DNA of 64,000 nt from Alphaproteobacteria bacterium MarineAlpha11_Bin1 (GTDB lineage Bacteria > Pseudomonadota > Alphaproteobacteria > MPNO01 > UBA830): assembly GCA_002937455.1 (NCBI GenBank), contig PTJZ01000014.1, positions 9,838 through 73,837 of the forward strand, written 5' to 3'. Shown here in pieces: positions 37,306 to 46,519 of the stretch. Numbering within the stretch: the first letter of the stretch is position 1; each line of letters opens with the position of its first letter. Under the pieces are notes generated by a model, which saw only the letters and a program-made list of their open reading frames with translations, ran no database searches and was not told the DNA's origin. The position numbers and the translations under genes are program-made.

Positions 37306-37848
37306 ATGAAGCCTATTACTATCATTCCCATTGCGATTTTCGCTGCTCTTGTCGTCATATTTGGCCTCTATCTCTGGCAGGTAGGGCCAGGTGGCAAGGA
37401 TATCTCGCAGCTACCCTCAGCGATGATCGATAAGCCAGTACCACAATTCAAACTGCCGCCGATTCTAGGTCGTAAAGATGGTCTTACCACGTCTGACCTC
37501 AAGGGTAAGGTCTCTCTTATAAATGTTTGGGCGTCTTGGTGTCCGCCATGTCGGGCAGAACACCCAATCTTAATGACCTTGGCACGCGACGGTGTGACCA
37601 TATTTGGAATCAATATTCGGGATAAGCCTAAAAATGCAAAGAGATTTCTCGATCTGCTGGGTAATCCTTATGCACGGATCGGCGCTGACACCAAGGGGAG
37701 AGTTTCAATCGACTTAGGAGTTTATGGGTATCCGGAAACCTTCTTTATCGACGCCAAAGGCCGCATTCGCTACCGTCATGTGGGATCTATTAGTCCGGGA
37801 CAGCTCGACAGTATCATCCGCCCATTGCTGAAGGAGCTAGAAGGATGA
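37306..37848 (+). CDS. ccmG: CcmG/DsbE thiol:disulfide oxidoreductase
   Basis: 180-aa membrane-anchored thioredoxin-like protein. The ATG at 37306 is preferred over the frame opening at 37243 because it gives a proper N-terminal anchor (about residues 4-24). The active site WASWCPPCRAEH has C79 and C82. It reduces apocytochrome c cysteines or CcmH before haem attachment. It follows ccmF by 16 bases and overlaps ccmH (ATGA). Confidence 0.95.
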   Translation: MKPITIIPIAIFAALVVIFGLYLWQVGPGGKDISQLPSAMIDKPVPQFKLPPILGRKDGLTTSDLKGKVSLINVWASWCPPCRAEHPILMTLARDGVTIFGINIRDKPKNAKRFLDLLGNPYARIGADTKGRVSIDLGVYGYPETFFIDAKGRIRYRHVGSISPGQLDSIIRPLLKELEG

Positions 37849-38315
37849 CTTTTCGGCTTGTGCTGTTCTTGTCCCTCTTAGCTACAACGGCACTAGCTGT
37901 AGAACCGGATGAAATACTCCCTGACGTCGTTATGGAGGAACGAGCTCGAGAAATTAGCAAGGAACTTCGTTGTCTAGTATGTCAAAATCAGTCGATCGAC
38001 GACTCCGATGCACCTTTGGCGCGAGATCTGCGCCTATTAGTCCGCGAACGCCTTCTCGCCGGGGATACCGATGAAGAGACGGTATCATTCATAGTGGATC
38101 GATATGGCGATTTTGTGCTCCTTCGGCCGCCCTTTAAAGCGTCGACCCTCATACTTTGGGTCGGGCCGGCACTGCTCCTCATCTCTGGTATGATCGGTGT
38201 AGGAATTTGGCACCGGCGTCGACCGGCAAATGAAGCATCAGAGTCAGTAGCACCTCTAACGGCCGAAGAGCAGGATCGCGTTAAAAAATTGATGTCCCGG
38301 GAGAAAGAGTCTTGA
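37845..38315 (+). CDS. ccmH: CcmH (CycL-type) cytochrome c maturation thiol protein
   Basis: 156-aa protein with a signal/anchor at the N-terminus, the redox motif LRCLVCQNQSI (C43, C46) and one C-terminal membrane segment (about 101-121). It is the short, alphaproteobacterial CcmH/CycL, without the TPR part carried by CcmI. It presents reduced apocytochrome to CcmF. ATGA overlap with ccmG; TTGA overlap with ccmI. Confidence 0.96.
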   Translation: MTFRLVLFLSLLATTALAVEPDEILPDVVMEERAREISKELRCLVCQNQSIDDSDAPLARDLRLLVRERLLAGDTDEETVSFIVDRYGDFVLLRPPFKASTLILWVGPALLLISGMIGVGIWHRRRPANEASESVAPLTAEEQDRVKKLMSREKES

Positions 38316-39697
38316 TCATCGGTATCTTGTTAACACTGATGACGTTAGGGACAGCATTATTTATCGCATGGCCGTTCTTTCGATCAAACGTCGATGGTAC
38401 AAACCGTATCGATCAAGAACTCGCAATTTACAAGGATCAGTTAGCAGAAGTAGACCGTGACCGAGAACGCGGCCTAATCGGGGAAAGTGAAGCTGATGCC
38501 GCGCGTGCCGAAATTGGCCGTCGCATCATTGCGATTGACGAAGCCGATGCGCTGAACGCCCCATCAGTGGGTCGCGCTCCGGTTTTGGGAACTTTTGTCG
38601 CAATTTGCGTCCCATTTTTGGCGTTGGCGGTTTATCTCTATCAAGGCAGTCCAACATTGGAACAGCCCTCTCAAATTGTTGCAGAGGAACAGCCAACGAG
38701 GACCTCATTAGACAAAAGTGGAATAATCCAAGATCTTACCGAAGCGGTACATCAGGATCCTAATGATACCGAGAGCTGGGTCTCCCTAGGTAATGCGCTA
38801 AAGTCGATAAAACGTTACCAGCAGGCTGCCGTTGCATATACTCGCGCAATGAACTTGGCGCCAGAGATAGCTGAGTACGCATCTCGAAGCGGGGAAGCTA
38901 TTGTATTTGCCGCTAACGGCCAAGTTACGCCAGGTGCAGAAGCAGCATTCCGGGAAGCCGTGCGGCGCGACCCCGACGACCCGCGGGCTCTATACTACCT
39001 CGGACTTGCCGACCGGCAAGGGGGACGACTGCGAGAAGCACTGAACCGATGGCTTATACTAGAAAATGGATCACAGTCTGATGCGCCATGGCTGAATTTC
39101 CTGATAATACAAATCGATAGGGTATCAAAGGAAGCCGGCCTCACGTCTCAAGATTTGGCGAGCTTGCGTGAGAAAATCAAATCAGGAGATGTTCCGGTCG
39201 CCCGAGGGCCCACTCGGGAGCAGATACGGGCCGCTCAGGAGATGTCAGAAGAAGATCGCCAAGAAATGATTCGCGGGATGGTAGACCGCCTTGCGGACAG
39301 GCTGAGGGACAACCCTAACGATGCGGCAGGTTGGCAACGATTAGCGCGTGCACGAATGGTCCTAGGGGAAAAAGAAGCGTCCAGAGATGCTCTGGGGAAA
39401 GTCGCCGATCTGCGGCCTAGAGATATTGAAGCACAAATAGCTTATGCCGACGCTATCGTCGAAACCGCCGCACCAGGCACCGCACCGGCAGATATTCTCA
39501 AGCCAGTCGTTGACCGCATTCTTGCACGCGACGATCGGAATCCTCAGGGTCTCTGGTTGTCGGGACAGCTCGCTCTATCGGCTGGCAACGTGAAGATTGC
39601 CAAGCGACAATGGACACGTTTAATGCAATATGTAGATCCGAACTCGCCTCGATATGTAGAGCTCAAGCAAAAGATCGATGCACTTCCGGAAGAATAA
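38312..39697 (+). CDS. ccmI: CcmI, TPR apocytochrome c chaperone
   Basis: 461 aa, TTG start overlapping the ccmH stop. Two membrane segments (about 1-20 and 92-110) with a cytoplasmic leucine/coiled region between (ELAIYKDQLAEVDRDRERGLI, which is typical of CcmI), then a periplasmic TPR domain (SWVSLGNALKSIKRYQQAAVAYTRAM and DPRALYYLGLADRQGGRLREAL). It binds apocytochrome C-termini. Last gene of the run, convergent with recR. Confidence 0.93.
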   Translation: MIIGILLTLMTLGTALFIAWPFFRSNVDGTNRIDQELAIYKDQLAEVDRDRERGLIGESEADAARAEIGRRIIAIDEADALNAPSVGRAPVLGTFVAICVPFLALAVYLYQGSPTLEQPSQIVAEEQPTRTSLDKSGIIQDLTEAVHQDPNDTESWVSLGNALKSIKRYQQAAVAYTRAMNLAPEIAEYASRSGEAIVFAANGQVTPGAEAAFREAVRRDPDDPRALYYLGLADRQGGRLREALNRWLILENGSQSDAPWLNFLIIQIDRVSKEAGLTSQDLASLREKIKSGDVPVARGPTREQIRAAQEMSEEDRQEMIRGMVDRLADRLRDNPNDAAGWQRLARARMVLGEKEASRDALGKVADLRPRDIEAQIAYADAIVETAAPGTAPADILKPVVDRILARDDRNPQGLWLSGQLALSAGNVKIAKRQWTRLMQYVDPNSPRYVELKQKIDALPEE

Positions 39698-39790
39698 TAT
39701 TCGCCTAAAGGTAAAATTTTTTACCGATCGCGGTGGTGATGGAATCATATTAATATTAGTGGTCGAAAGGCACGGAAAATTTAAGCGATA

Positions 39791-40402
39791 CTACACCGGC
39801 CGCCGGGCTTTTAGCGCAGCAGATAGGGTCCCATCATCTAGGTAGTTGAGCTCGCCGCCAACCGGAACACCTTGAGCAAGTCGCGTAATGTTAAGAGATA
39901 AATCTTTCTTATCGACGAGATCTTCAATCCGATCAGAAATGTAGTGCGCAGTTGTCTGCCCTTCAACGGTTGCCGAATTCGCAAGAATTATCTCCGTCAC
40001 ATTGCCGCCAACGACACGGGAAATCAGCGACGAAATATTGAGATCTTCTGGACCGCGGCCATCAAGTGCCGACAGAGTGCCACCGATCACGTGATAGACA
40101 CCTTTGAAAGCCGCAACCCTCTCGAGCGCCCACAAATCGGAGACATCCTCGACCACACAGACCTGACCCCGATCACGCCTTGAATCAGCACATACGGTGC
40201 AGGGATCCGTAGAATCTAAGTTGCCGCAAACGCCACAAGTAGTCACCGAAACTGCAGCCCGCGCCATGGCCGACGCGAGGGGCTCAAGTAGTGAATCTCG
40301 ATACTTGATCAAATGAAGGGCCGCCCTCCGCGCCGAACGCGGCCCGAGACCCGGTAGCTTTGACAGCATCTGGATAAGGAGTTCTATTTCCTTAGAAGAC
40401 AT
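39791..40402 (-). CDS. recR: RecR recombination mediator
   Basis: Recombinational repair protein of the RecFOR pathway. The ATG at 40402 gives 203 aa, the family length; an ATG 13 codons earlier (40441) is in frame. HhH region [16 protein letters not shown], four-Cys zinc finger [16 protein letters not shown], then the Toprim core ([14 protein letters not shown]) and Walker-like C-terminal motif [16 protein letters not shown]. Follows ybaB and dnaX as in most bacteria. Confidence 0.96.
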   Translation of the reverse strand: MSSKEIELLIQMLSKLPGLGPRSARRAALHLIKYRDSLLEPLASAMARAAVSVTTCGVCGNLDSTDPCTVCADSRRDRGQVCVVEDVSDLWALERVAAFKGVYHVIGGTLSALDGRGPEDLNISSLISRVVGGNVTEIILANSATVEGQTTAHYISDRIEDLVDKKDLSLNITRLAQGVPVGGELNYLDDGTLSAALKARRPV

Positions 40403-40503
40403 GAGTTTTCTGTCACCGTGTTTCTCCTCCTCGCCGGACATACCTTTGGGACTACCACGATAGATTTTGTCGGGGGAGTTAACAGTACCGCGAGATCCAT
40501 AAA

Positions 40504-40827
40504 CTAAAACGGCAGTTTAACACCGGGCGGAAGATTAAGCCCGCCGGTAACTTCTGCCATCTGTTCCTGCATTTGCTGTTCGGCCTTGGCCTTAGCATCG
40601 TTGAAAGCTGCAACGATCAGATCTTCTACCACTTCAGCATCTTCGCTATTAAACAGCGTCGGGTCGATTTTCAGACCTCGCATTTCACTTTTTCCGTTTA
40701 GTGTCACTCGTACCATACCTGCACCAGATTCGCCGGTGATTTCAATCTCGGCCAGACGGTTCTGCATCTGCTCCATCTTCGCCTGCATTTCTTGTGCCTG
40801 TTTCATAAGATTGCCAAGATTTTTCAT
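40504..40827 (-). CDS. YbaB/EbfC nucleoid-associated protein
   Basis: 107-aa DNA-binding protein with the characteristic N-terminal [22 protein letters not shown] helix, [17 protein letters not shown] core and a Met/Gln-rich C-terminal helix. It dimerises and binds DNA. The start overlaps the dnaX stop (TGATG), so translation is coupled. Standard dnaX-ybaB-recR arrangement. Confidence 0.96.
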   Translation of the reverse strand: MKNLGNLMKQAQEMQAKMEQMQNRLAEIEITGESGAGMVRVTLNGKSEMRGLKIDPTLFNSEDAEVVEDLIVAAFNDAKAKAEQQMQEQMAEVTGGLNLPPGVKLPF

Positions 40828-42698
40828 CAGTAATCCTCGTCGGTGTCCTCAGGGTCAAATATGTTCACTTCGACATCGTCATCCTTAAAGTTTTGGGATG
40901 GATAATCTTCCGGCACGAACGGAAGATTATCTGTCGACTCATCAGAAACGTCACGATCAGCCATAGTGCGTACGTTAGATACTTCGGCACCAGGAAAAGC
41001 GTCCAGTGTCCTCTGAACCAATGGATCAGCGATGGCAGCTCTGCGTTGCTCGGCAACAACATCTTCACGTTGCTGCTGCAGGGTGGTGCCCCCTTGCTCA
41101 TTACTAGCCTCAATAAACCATGCCCGGCCCGTCCACTCGTTAAGGCACCGGCTAAGATGCTTAGGGAGATCCCTCGGCCCTTCCTCAGAGACCCGAAGAG
41201 ATATCTTACCGACTTCGTAGTTCACTAGATGAACATTGTTGACAAGATATGCGTGAAGTAACGGTTCACCCTTGGCGGCGAAAAGTTCTACCATGTTTTC
41301 AAAATTTACCGGGATTTCCGGATGCCCGTCGAACGCGCTAACCTCTGCCTGTGGGGTAGGCCTAATGGCTAACGCGGTGGGACCGTCTGTTTGCAGTGCT
41401 AGTTTTGTCGCCTTAACCCCAGCGGCCGGCGGTGTTTCGGACAGGCGGGTAGCCTTTTCCGGAGTTTCAACAGGTGTCTGCGCAGCGTCGTTTTTGACCC
41501 CGGCCGGATTCGGCACAGTTAAATCCTCCTTGGCCAATGTTGCTATAACCTCGGCTGGTGTCGGAAGATCAGCAGCGTATGCAATACGGACTAATACCAT
41601 TTCGGCTGCTTGGGACTGGGAATATGCGGTGCGAGCCTCTTGCAGCCCCTTCAAAAGTATTTGCCAAGTGCGGGTCAGTGCTGATATCGGTATGCGGACA
41701 GACAAATCCAATCCTCGATTGAGATCGAGATCTGTCGTCGGATTCACTTCGGCAGCCTCGGGGGCGGCCTTCAATCTTGTTATCCAATGCGTTAACTCTG
41801 CGAGGTCCTGCAGGATTGTGACTGGATCGGCCCCGGCTTGGTACATTGAGTCGAAGGTCGAGAGTGCGGTCGCGATTTCTCCTCGCATAAGCTGATCGAA
41901 CAAGTCGAAAACCTTCACACGCTCCGCAACACCGAGCATTTCCCGAACTAATTCTTCTCCTATCTCCGCCTCTGAACCGCTATGAGCCATTGCCTGATCC
42001 AGTAGAGACAGGCCATCACGAACCGACCCATCTGCCGCCCGGGCGATAAGACTTAGCGCACTGGGGGTGATGTTCGCGCCCTCTTTCTCAGAAATTTCGG
42101 AGAAGTGTTCAACCAACATCGAGAAATTTATCCGACGCAAATCAAAGCGTTGGCAGCGCGACAATACCGTGACCGGGACGCGCCGTATTTCCGTGGTTGC
42201 GAAGATGAACTTTACGTGCTCTGGCGGCTCTTCGAGCGTTTTTAGCAGGGCGTTGAATGCGTTACGCGAAAGCATGTGCACTTCATCGATGATATAGATT
42301 TTGAATCGGGCTGATACCGGACGGTAGAGTACTCCGTCGATTAATTCTCGGATGTCTTCGACCCCTGTACGGCTTGCAGCATCCATTTCCATCACGTCGA
42401 CGTTGCGGTCCTCGGCGATTGATAGACAGAAATCGCAAACGCCGCATGGCTCTGCTGTTGCTTCTCCGGCACCGTCTGCCCCGGTACAATTCAGGGCCTT
42501 CGCGATTATCCGCGCCGTTGTAGTTTTCCCAACTCCCCGCACACCTGTGAGGATAAAAGCATGTGCCAACCTATGCGATGCGATCGCGTTAGATAGGGTT
42601 TGGACCATGGCTTCCTGACCGATCAGAGACGTGAAATCTCTAGGGCGGTATTTCCGCGCCAGTACGCGGTAGGGCTGGTTATCGGGGCTGTCTGCCAT
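40827..42698 (-). CDS. dnaX: DNA polymerase III tau/gamma subunit
   Basis: Clamp-loader ATPase, 623 aa. Walker A GVRGVGKT (52-59), zinc-binding cysteines C70, C84, C87 and C90 (PCGVCDFC), Walker B IYIIDEVHML, SRC motif LSRCQRFDLR. The C-terminal half is an alphaproteobacterial-type tau region with a Pro/Thr-rich linker and an acidic tail (DDDVEVNIFDPEDTDEDY). I saw no convincing slippery heptamer, so a shorter gamma form is not predicted. The SRP RNA gene lies 100 bases upstream on the same strand. Confidence 0.97.
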   Translation of the reverse strand: MADSPDNQPYRVLARKYRPRDFTSLIGQEAMVQTLSNAIASHRLAHAFILTGVRGVGKTTTARIIAKALNCTGADGAGEATAEPCGVCDFCLSIAEDRNVDVMEMDAASRTGVEDIRELIDGVLYRPVSARFKIYIIDEVHMLSRNAFNALLKTLEEPPEHVKFIFATTEIRRVPVTVLSRCQRFDLRRINFSMLVEHFSEISEKEGANITPSALSLIARAADGSVRDGLSLLDQAMAHSGSEAEIGEELVREMLGVAERVKVFDLFDQLMRGEIATALSTFDSMYQAGADPVTILQDLAELTHWITRLKAAPEAAEVNPTTDLDLNRGLDLSVRIPISALTRTWQILLKGLQEARTAYSQSQAAEMVLVRIAYAADLPTPAEVIATLAKEDLTVPNPAGVKNDAAQTPVETPEKATRLSETPPAAGVKATKLALQTDGPTALAIRPTPQAEVSAFDGHPEIPVNFENMVELFAAKGEPLLHAYLVNNVHLVNYEVGKISLRVSEEGPRDLPKHLSRCLNEWTGRAWFIEASNEQGGTTLQQQREDVVAEQRRAAIADPLVQRTLDAFPGAEVSNVRTMADRDVSDESTDNLPFVPEDYPSQNFKDDDVEVNIFDPEDTDEDY

Positions 42699-42800
42699 TC
42701 AGGGCTGGCGCCTCATCATTCTATACAGCAACGGTTTACCCCCCGAGACATCCCAGGGCCGATGCCTAAAATTTCTCCCCACAATAGGGAAAGCCAAACG

Positions 42801-42902
42801 GTTGGGAGACTGGCCAAGCGACCCAGAGAAATCTCGTTACGGCTGCTTCCTTCCGGACCTGACCGGGTTGGCGAGCAATCTGTCCGCTGCCAATCTCCCA
42901 AC
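42801..42902 (-). ncRNA. ffs: Signal recognition particle RNA (small, 4.5S type)
   Basis: About 102 nt on the minus strand. The conserved domain IV reads GTCAGGTCCGGAAGGAAGCA, holding the GGAA tetraloop and the asymmetric internal loop bound by Ffh. The ends GTTGGGAGA and TCTCCCAAC are exactly complementary, closing the long hairpin. Its position just upstream of dnaX is typical of alphaproteobacteria. Ends are set by the pairing and could shift by a few bases. Confidence 0.93.
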
Positions 42903-43013
42903 ATTAGTATACCAGTTCCGGCGCAGGGGCCAAATTAACCTGGCATACGAAGTGTATATTCTTTCAAACCGCTACATTTGCTCCCTCGGCGCCAGTATGC
43001 GAGTACTTTAGCC

Positions 43014-43925
43014 ATGACCAATGACAATTATTACACGGCCGAAACATTAAATCGTGCATCTCATTTACGTAGCAACGAATCGTGGATGAATCTTCAGCTG
43101 CGAGCCGATCATACCGTCATCATCCCGGTATGGCGATCGCGCAACCTAATTATAAACCGCGAAGAACCAAAGGGTGTGATGCTGCCAATGTCAAAGGCGC
43201 GGACACTTATAGAAATTGATCACACATTAGTCTTCCTAGGCCTTAGAGACGAAGTCGCCCACTTCGCCATCGATATATCCCATCTCGAAGAAGAAAACGC
43301 GCGGGACCTCTTAGATGACGGGGAGTTCGTCGACTTGCGGTTAGTAGGTGCCGTCATGGATAGATCGGAGGCATCGATCTTGGCCTACGCTAGGGGAATC
43401 ACCCACTGGCACTCGCAACATCTCTACTGCGGCGTGTGCGGGAGTGCGGCTAAAATCGGCGATTCCGGACACATTCGCAAATGCATTAACCTCAGCTGCG
43501 GCGCGGTGCATTTCCCGCGAACCGACCCTGCGGTGATCATGCTAGTGGTAAAGGACGATCGCGCCCTTCTCGGCCGCAAAGAGGAGTGGATGGAAGGCAT
43601 GTATTCAACGTTAGCTGGTTTTGTCGAACCAGGCGAAAGCCTAGAACAGGCGGTAACACGCGAAGTGTTTGAGGAATCGGGGGTAAAGATCACTAACATT
43701 CGCTATCATTCCTCCCAACCATGGCCGTTCCCGGCATCTCTGATGCTTGGTTTTCTCGCTGACGCTGTTACGGAGGATCTAGTTCGAAGCGAAGAAGAAC
43801 TCGAAGACTTGCGGTGGTTCACCAGACAGGAATTATCTGACGGCGGCGCAGGAATTGCGAAGCGCCCACGTTCCGATTCGATCGCTCGGCGACTTATCGA
43901 CGAATGGATAAGACTTACAGATTGA
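43014..43925 (+). CDS. nudC: NudC, NAD(+) diphosphatase / RNA decapping Nudix hydrolase
   Basis: 303 aa from the ATG at 43014. Zinc ribbon with C139, C142, C157 and C162, followed by the Nudix box GFVEPGESLEQAV...EESG (about 202-223) and the NudC-specific SQPWPFPAS (about 234-242). It cleaves NADH/NAD+ to NMN and AMP and removes NAD caps from RNA. The frame is open 12 codons further upstream but without support. Divergent from dnaX/ffs; convergent with pheA. Confidence 0.95.
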   Translation: MTNDNYYTAETLNRASHLRSNESWMNLQLRADHTVIIPVWRSRNLIINREEPKGVMLPMSKARTLIEIDHTLVFLGLRDEVAHFAIDISHLEEENARDLLDDGEFVDLRLVGAVMDRSEASILAYARGITHWHSQHLYCGVCGSAAKIGDSGHIRKCINLSCGAVHFPRTDPAVIMLVVKDDRALLGRKEEWMEGMYSTLAGFVEPGESLEQAVTREVFEESGVKITNIRYHSSQPWPFPASLMLGFLADAVTEDLVRSEEELEDLRWFTRQELSDGGAGIAKRPRSDSIARRLIDEWIRLTD

Positions 43926-43963
43926 TTGATATACTGTTCGGACTTCGAACATAAAGAGGGAGT

Positions 43964-44839
43964 TTATCCCTTTCCTAACCGCAACGGGTCGGCCGGATAG
44001 GTGCCTAAGATTTTCACCTCATGGGTGTAAAAATCTAGCTCTTCGAAGGCGAGCTTAACGTTCCGATCGCGCGGATCGCCCTCTACATCGGCGTAGAACT
44101 GTGTCGCAAAGAAATCACCTCCCACCATGTAGCTCTCCAACTTGGTCATGTTGACACCGTTGGTCGCGAATCCGCCTAACGCCTTAAACAAGGCTGCCGG
44201 GACGTTTCGAACCCTGAACACGAAGCTGGTTACCAACACGCCGTCGTTGCGGTTGGGCCTTACCGGCTTCTTCGACATTACCACGAAACGCGTGGTGTTG
44301 TGTCCCGCATCTTCGATACTCGCTCGGACTGATTTTAGGCCATAAACCTCGCCAGCCAATTCAGAAGCGATGGCCGCCTCCGACTTGTCGCCGTTCGCAC
44401 CTATATCGGCCGCCGCCCCTGCAGTATCTGCATGTACGACGGCCTCTAAACCGTGTTTTCGTAAAAAGTTGCGGCATTGCCCTAGCGCATGAACGTGGCT
44501 GTGTACGCGGCGAATAGATTTCATCGTCGCACCCTTCGGCGCCAAAAGATGATGATTCACTCGCAAAAACCGCTCGCCGATTATGTAAAGACCAGAATTA
44601 GGCATTATACGATGGATATCCGCAACACGCCCTGCAACAGAATTTTCGATCGGTATCATCGCTAGTTTTGCATGACCGCCCTGCACAGCAGCGAAAGTAT
44701 CTTCAAATGCGGGTGTCGGCAGCGGCGTCATTTCGGAAAAATACCGACGACACGCAAGATGGGAATACGCACCGGGCTGACCCTGGAACGCTATCGTACG
44801 CAACGGCGAAGCAGTTTTCAATTTCGAATGGGCAACCAT
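43964..44839 (-). CDS. pheA: Prephenate dehydratase
   Basis: Makes phenylpyruvate from prephenate in phenylalanine synthesis. 291 aa, a stand-alone PDT without chorismate mutase. TIAFQGQPGAYSH near residue 15-27 opens the catalytic domain; the conserved Thr-Arg-Phe appears in HNTTRFVVMSK. A C-terminal ACT domain (PAALFKALGGFATNGVNMTKLES) binds Phe for feedback inhibition. Downstream of kdsB on the same strand, a common alphaproteobacterial pair. Confidence 0.96.
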   Translation of the reverse strand: MVAHSKLKTASPLRTIAFQGQPGAYSHLACRRYFSEMTPLPTPAFEDTFAAVQGGHAKLAMIPIENSVAGRVADIHRIMPNSGLYIIGERFLRVNHHLLAPKGATMKSIRRVHSHVHALGQCRNFLRKHGLEAVVHADTAGAAADIGANGDKSEAAIASELAGEVYGLKSVRASIEDAGHNTTRFVVMSKKPVRPNRNDGVLVTSFVFRVRNVPAALFKALGGFATNGVNMTKLESYMVGGDFFATQFYADVEGDPRDRNVKLAFEELDFYTHEVKILGTYPADPLRLGKG

Positions 44840-44879
44840 GGCGTGGGCACCTTAATGAAGCTGGATAGCGCTCTGGATT

Positions 44880-45638
44880 TCAGGGCGGACCGCCCGATAG
44901 CAGATTCCTTACGCGATCCAAGTCTTCAGGAGTATCGACACCAACTGGGACGGTGTCAACGAGTGCAACGTCTACTCGCATACCGACTTCCAGTGCACGT
45001 AGCTGTTCCAGACGCTCCTGTCTTTCAAGGTTACTTTGCTCGATGCTGACAAACCTATCAAGCGCCTCACGTCGGAAACAATATAAACCGATATGATGAT
45101 AATGTGGCCCATACGGTGCGTGGGGGATCGTCGCACGGCTAAAATAAAGCGCGCGACCAACACGTGTATCATCGTCCTTCAACGCGATCACTACCTTAAC
45201 AACGTTGGGATCGGTGCGTTCACGATCTTCCGAAATCTCTACAGCCAGTGTTGCAATGTCGACGTCGGGATCTTCGAAGGGACCTAATACCGCGGTAATT
45301 AACCGGGACTCAATTGTAGGTAAATCTCCCTGAACGTTAATGACCGTATCGTATTGCCGGTTTGGATCATATATTTTAAGTGCTTGATGCACCCGATCAG
45401 ACCCACTTGGAAGACCGGGATCAGTTATCACCGCATTACCACCGGCATCCAAAACAGCATCTACAATTAGTTGATCACCTGCAGCGACTAAGACCGGTGC
45501 AATACCGGCCTCAACCGCCCGGCGCCAAACATGAACGATCATTGGATCACCGTCGATGTCGGCAAGCGGCTTATCCGGAAACCGTGTCGCCGCAAGGCGG
45601 GCGGGAATTACAATTACAGGATTCAATGTTGTTTGCAT
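44880..45638 (-). CDS. kdsB: 3-deoxy-manno-octulosonate cytidylyltransferase
   Basis: Activates KDO as CMP-KDO for lipopolysaccharide inner core. 252 aa from the ATG at 45638; a GTG two codons earlier is also possible. VIVIPARLAATRFPDKPLADIDG is the nucleotide-binding N-terminus, and TDPGLPSGSDRVHQAL, NVQGDLPTI and HHIGLYCFRREAL follow the KdsB pattern. Its presence implies an LPS-bearing outer membrane. Operon with pheA. Confidence 0.96.
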   Translation of the reverse strand: MQTTLNPVIVIPARLAATRFPDKPLADIDGDPMIVHVWRRAVEAGIAPVLVAAGDQLIVDAVLDAGGNAVITDPGLPSGSDRVHQALKIYDPNRQYDTVINVQGDLPTIESRLITAVLGPFEDPDVDIATLAVEISEDRERTDPNVVKVVIALKDDDTRVGRALYFSRATIPHAPYGPHYHHIGLYCFRREALDRFVSIEQSNLERQERLEQLRALEVGMRVDVALVDTVPVGVDTPEDLDRVRNLLSGGPP

Positions 45639-45813
45639 TATCACAGGCCTGTAGGTGGCGGAAATGTATTTTAGGGTGCGACATTATACCCCTTGTACGC
45701 CGGCGGGAATGAAGTATTCGTGTGTAGGTTATTAGACATCCCAGTGCGCAGTAGTTAAATTTGCCGTTCCGGAGCAATCATTTCAAAGTCTGTTATTCCA
45801 GCGGAAATCTGAC

Positions 45814-46410
45814 ATGTCGTCATTCGAACTTAACAAGGTTATCGGTGCGTTCCTGCTCGCGGTGCTAACCATGGTGGTTATCGGCAAACTTGGCGATAAT
45901 CTTGTAGCTACGGAAGAGAGTCACGGCGGCAAAAAAGAAGCCGATAAGGTAGTTGTCGCCTCCGCTCCCGCCAAGCCGAAGAAACCAAAAATACTTCAGC
46001 CGATCATTGGCATGCTAGCATTGGCGGATCCCGCCGCGGGCAAGAAGGTGTTCGCAAAGTGCAAAGCCTGCCACAAGATTGCAAAGGACGGTAAAAACGG
46101 GATCGGTCCAAACCTCTGGAATGTCGTTAGTGCCAAACGCGGGGTGGTCGAAGGCTTCAAATATTCCGATGCACTCAAATCCAAAGAAGGAAGTTGGACT
46201 TATGAAAGTCTCAACGCTTTCCTCGCCAAACCCAAGGAATATATTAAGGGCACTAAGATGTCATTTGCTGGCTTGAAAAAGGTAAAGGACCGCTCAAATG
46301 TAGTGGCTTACCTCCGAGAAGGTGCCGACGCGCCGGTGCCCCTTCCCAGCCAATCAGAGATCGACGCCGTGATGAAAACCCTTAAAAAGGAAAAGACAGC
46401 GGCGGAATGA
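45814..46410 (+). CDS. Membrane-anchored c-type cytochrome (CycM-like)
   Basis: 198 aa. An uncleaved N-terminal membrane anchor (about 8-24) is followed by a Lys/Pro/Ala-rich linker (to about 62) and a class I cytochrome c domain. Haem-binding motif CKACH (C83, C86, H87) and the axial Met in KGTKMSFAG (M149). Such CycM/c552 proteins carry electrons from the bc1 complex to the terminal oxidase. It is a probable client of the ccm genes in this window. Divergent from kdsB, as in many alphaproteobacteria. Confidence 0.93.
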   Translation: MSSFELNKVIGAFLLAVLTMVVIGKLGDNLVATEESHGGKKEADKVVVASAPAKPKKPKILQPIIGMLALADPAAGKKVFAKCKACHKIAKDGKNGIGPNLWNVVSAKRGVVEGFKYSDALKSKEGSWTYESLNAFLAKPKEYIKGTKMSFAGLKKVKDRSNVVAYLREGADAPVPLPSQSEIDAVMKTLKKEKTAAE

Positions 46411-46519
46411 GCCTATACTCAAGTTGTATATGCGGAAATGCCCCCACGTTGGTTTACACGAATCTTAGCACCGGTACCCGCGCTCTCTTTCAAAGAGGTG
46501 CGATTCGCGACAGACTGGT

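Noticed and set aside
39710..39725. GGTAAAA-TT-TTTTACC between the convergent ccmI and recR genes
   Set aside because: The stem is AT-only with a two-base loop, so it is too weak to call as a terminator.
40827..42698. Programmed frameshift in dnaX producing gamma
   Set aside because: I found no A-AAA-AAG-type slippery site with a following stem; the longest A-run in the sense strand near the linker is not in the right context.
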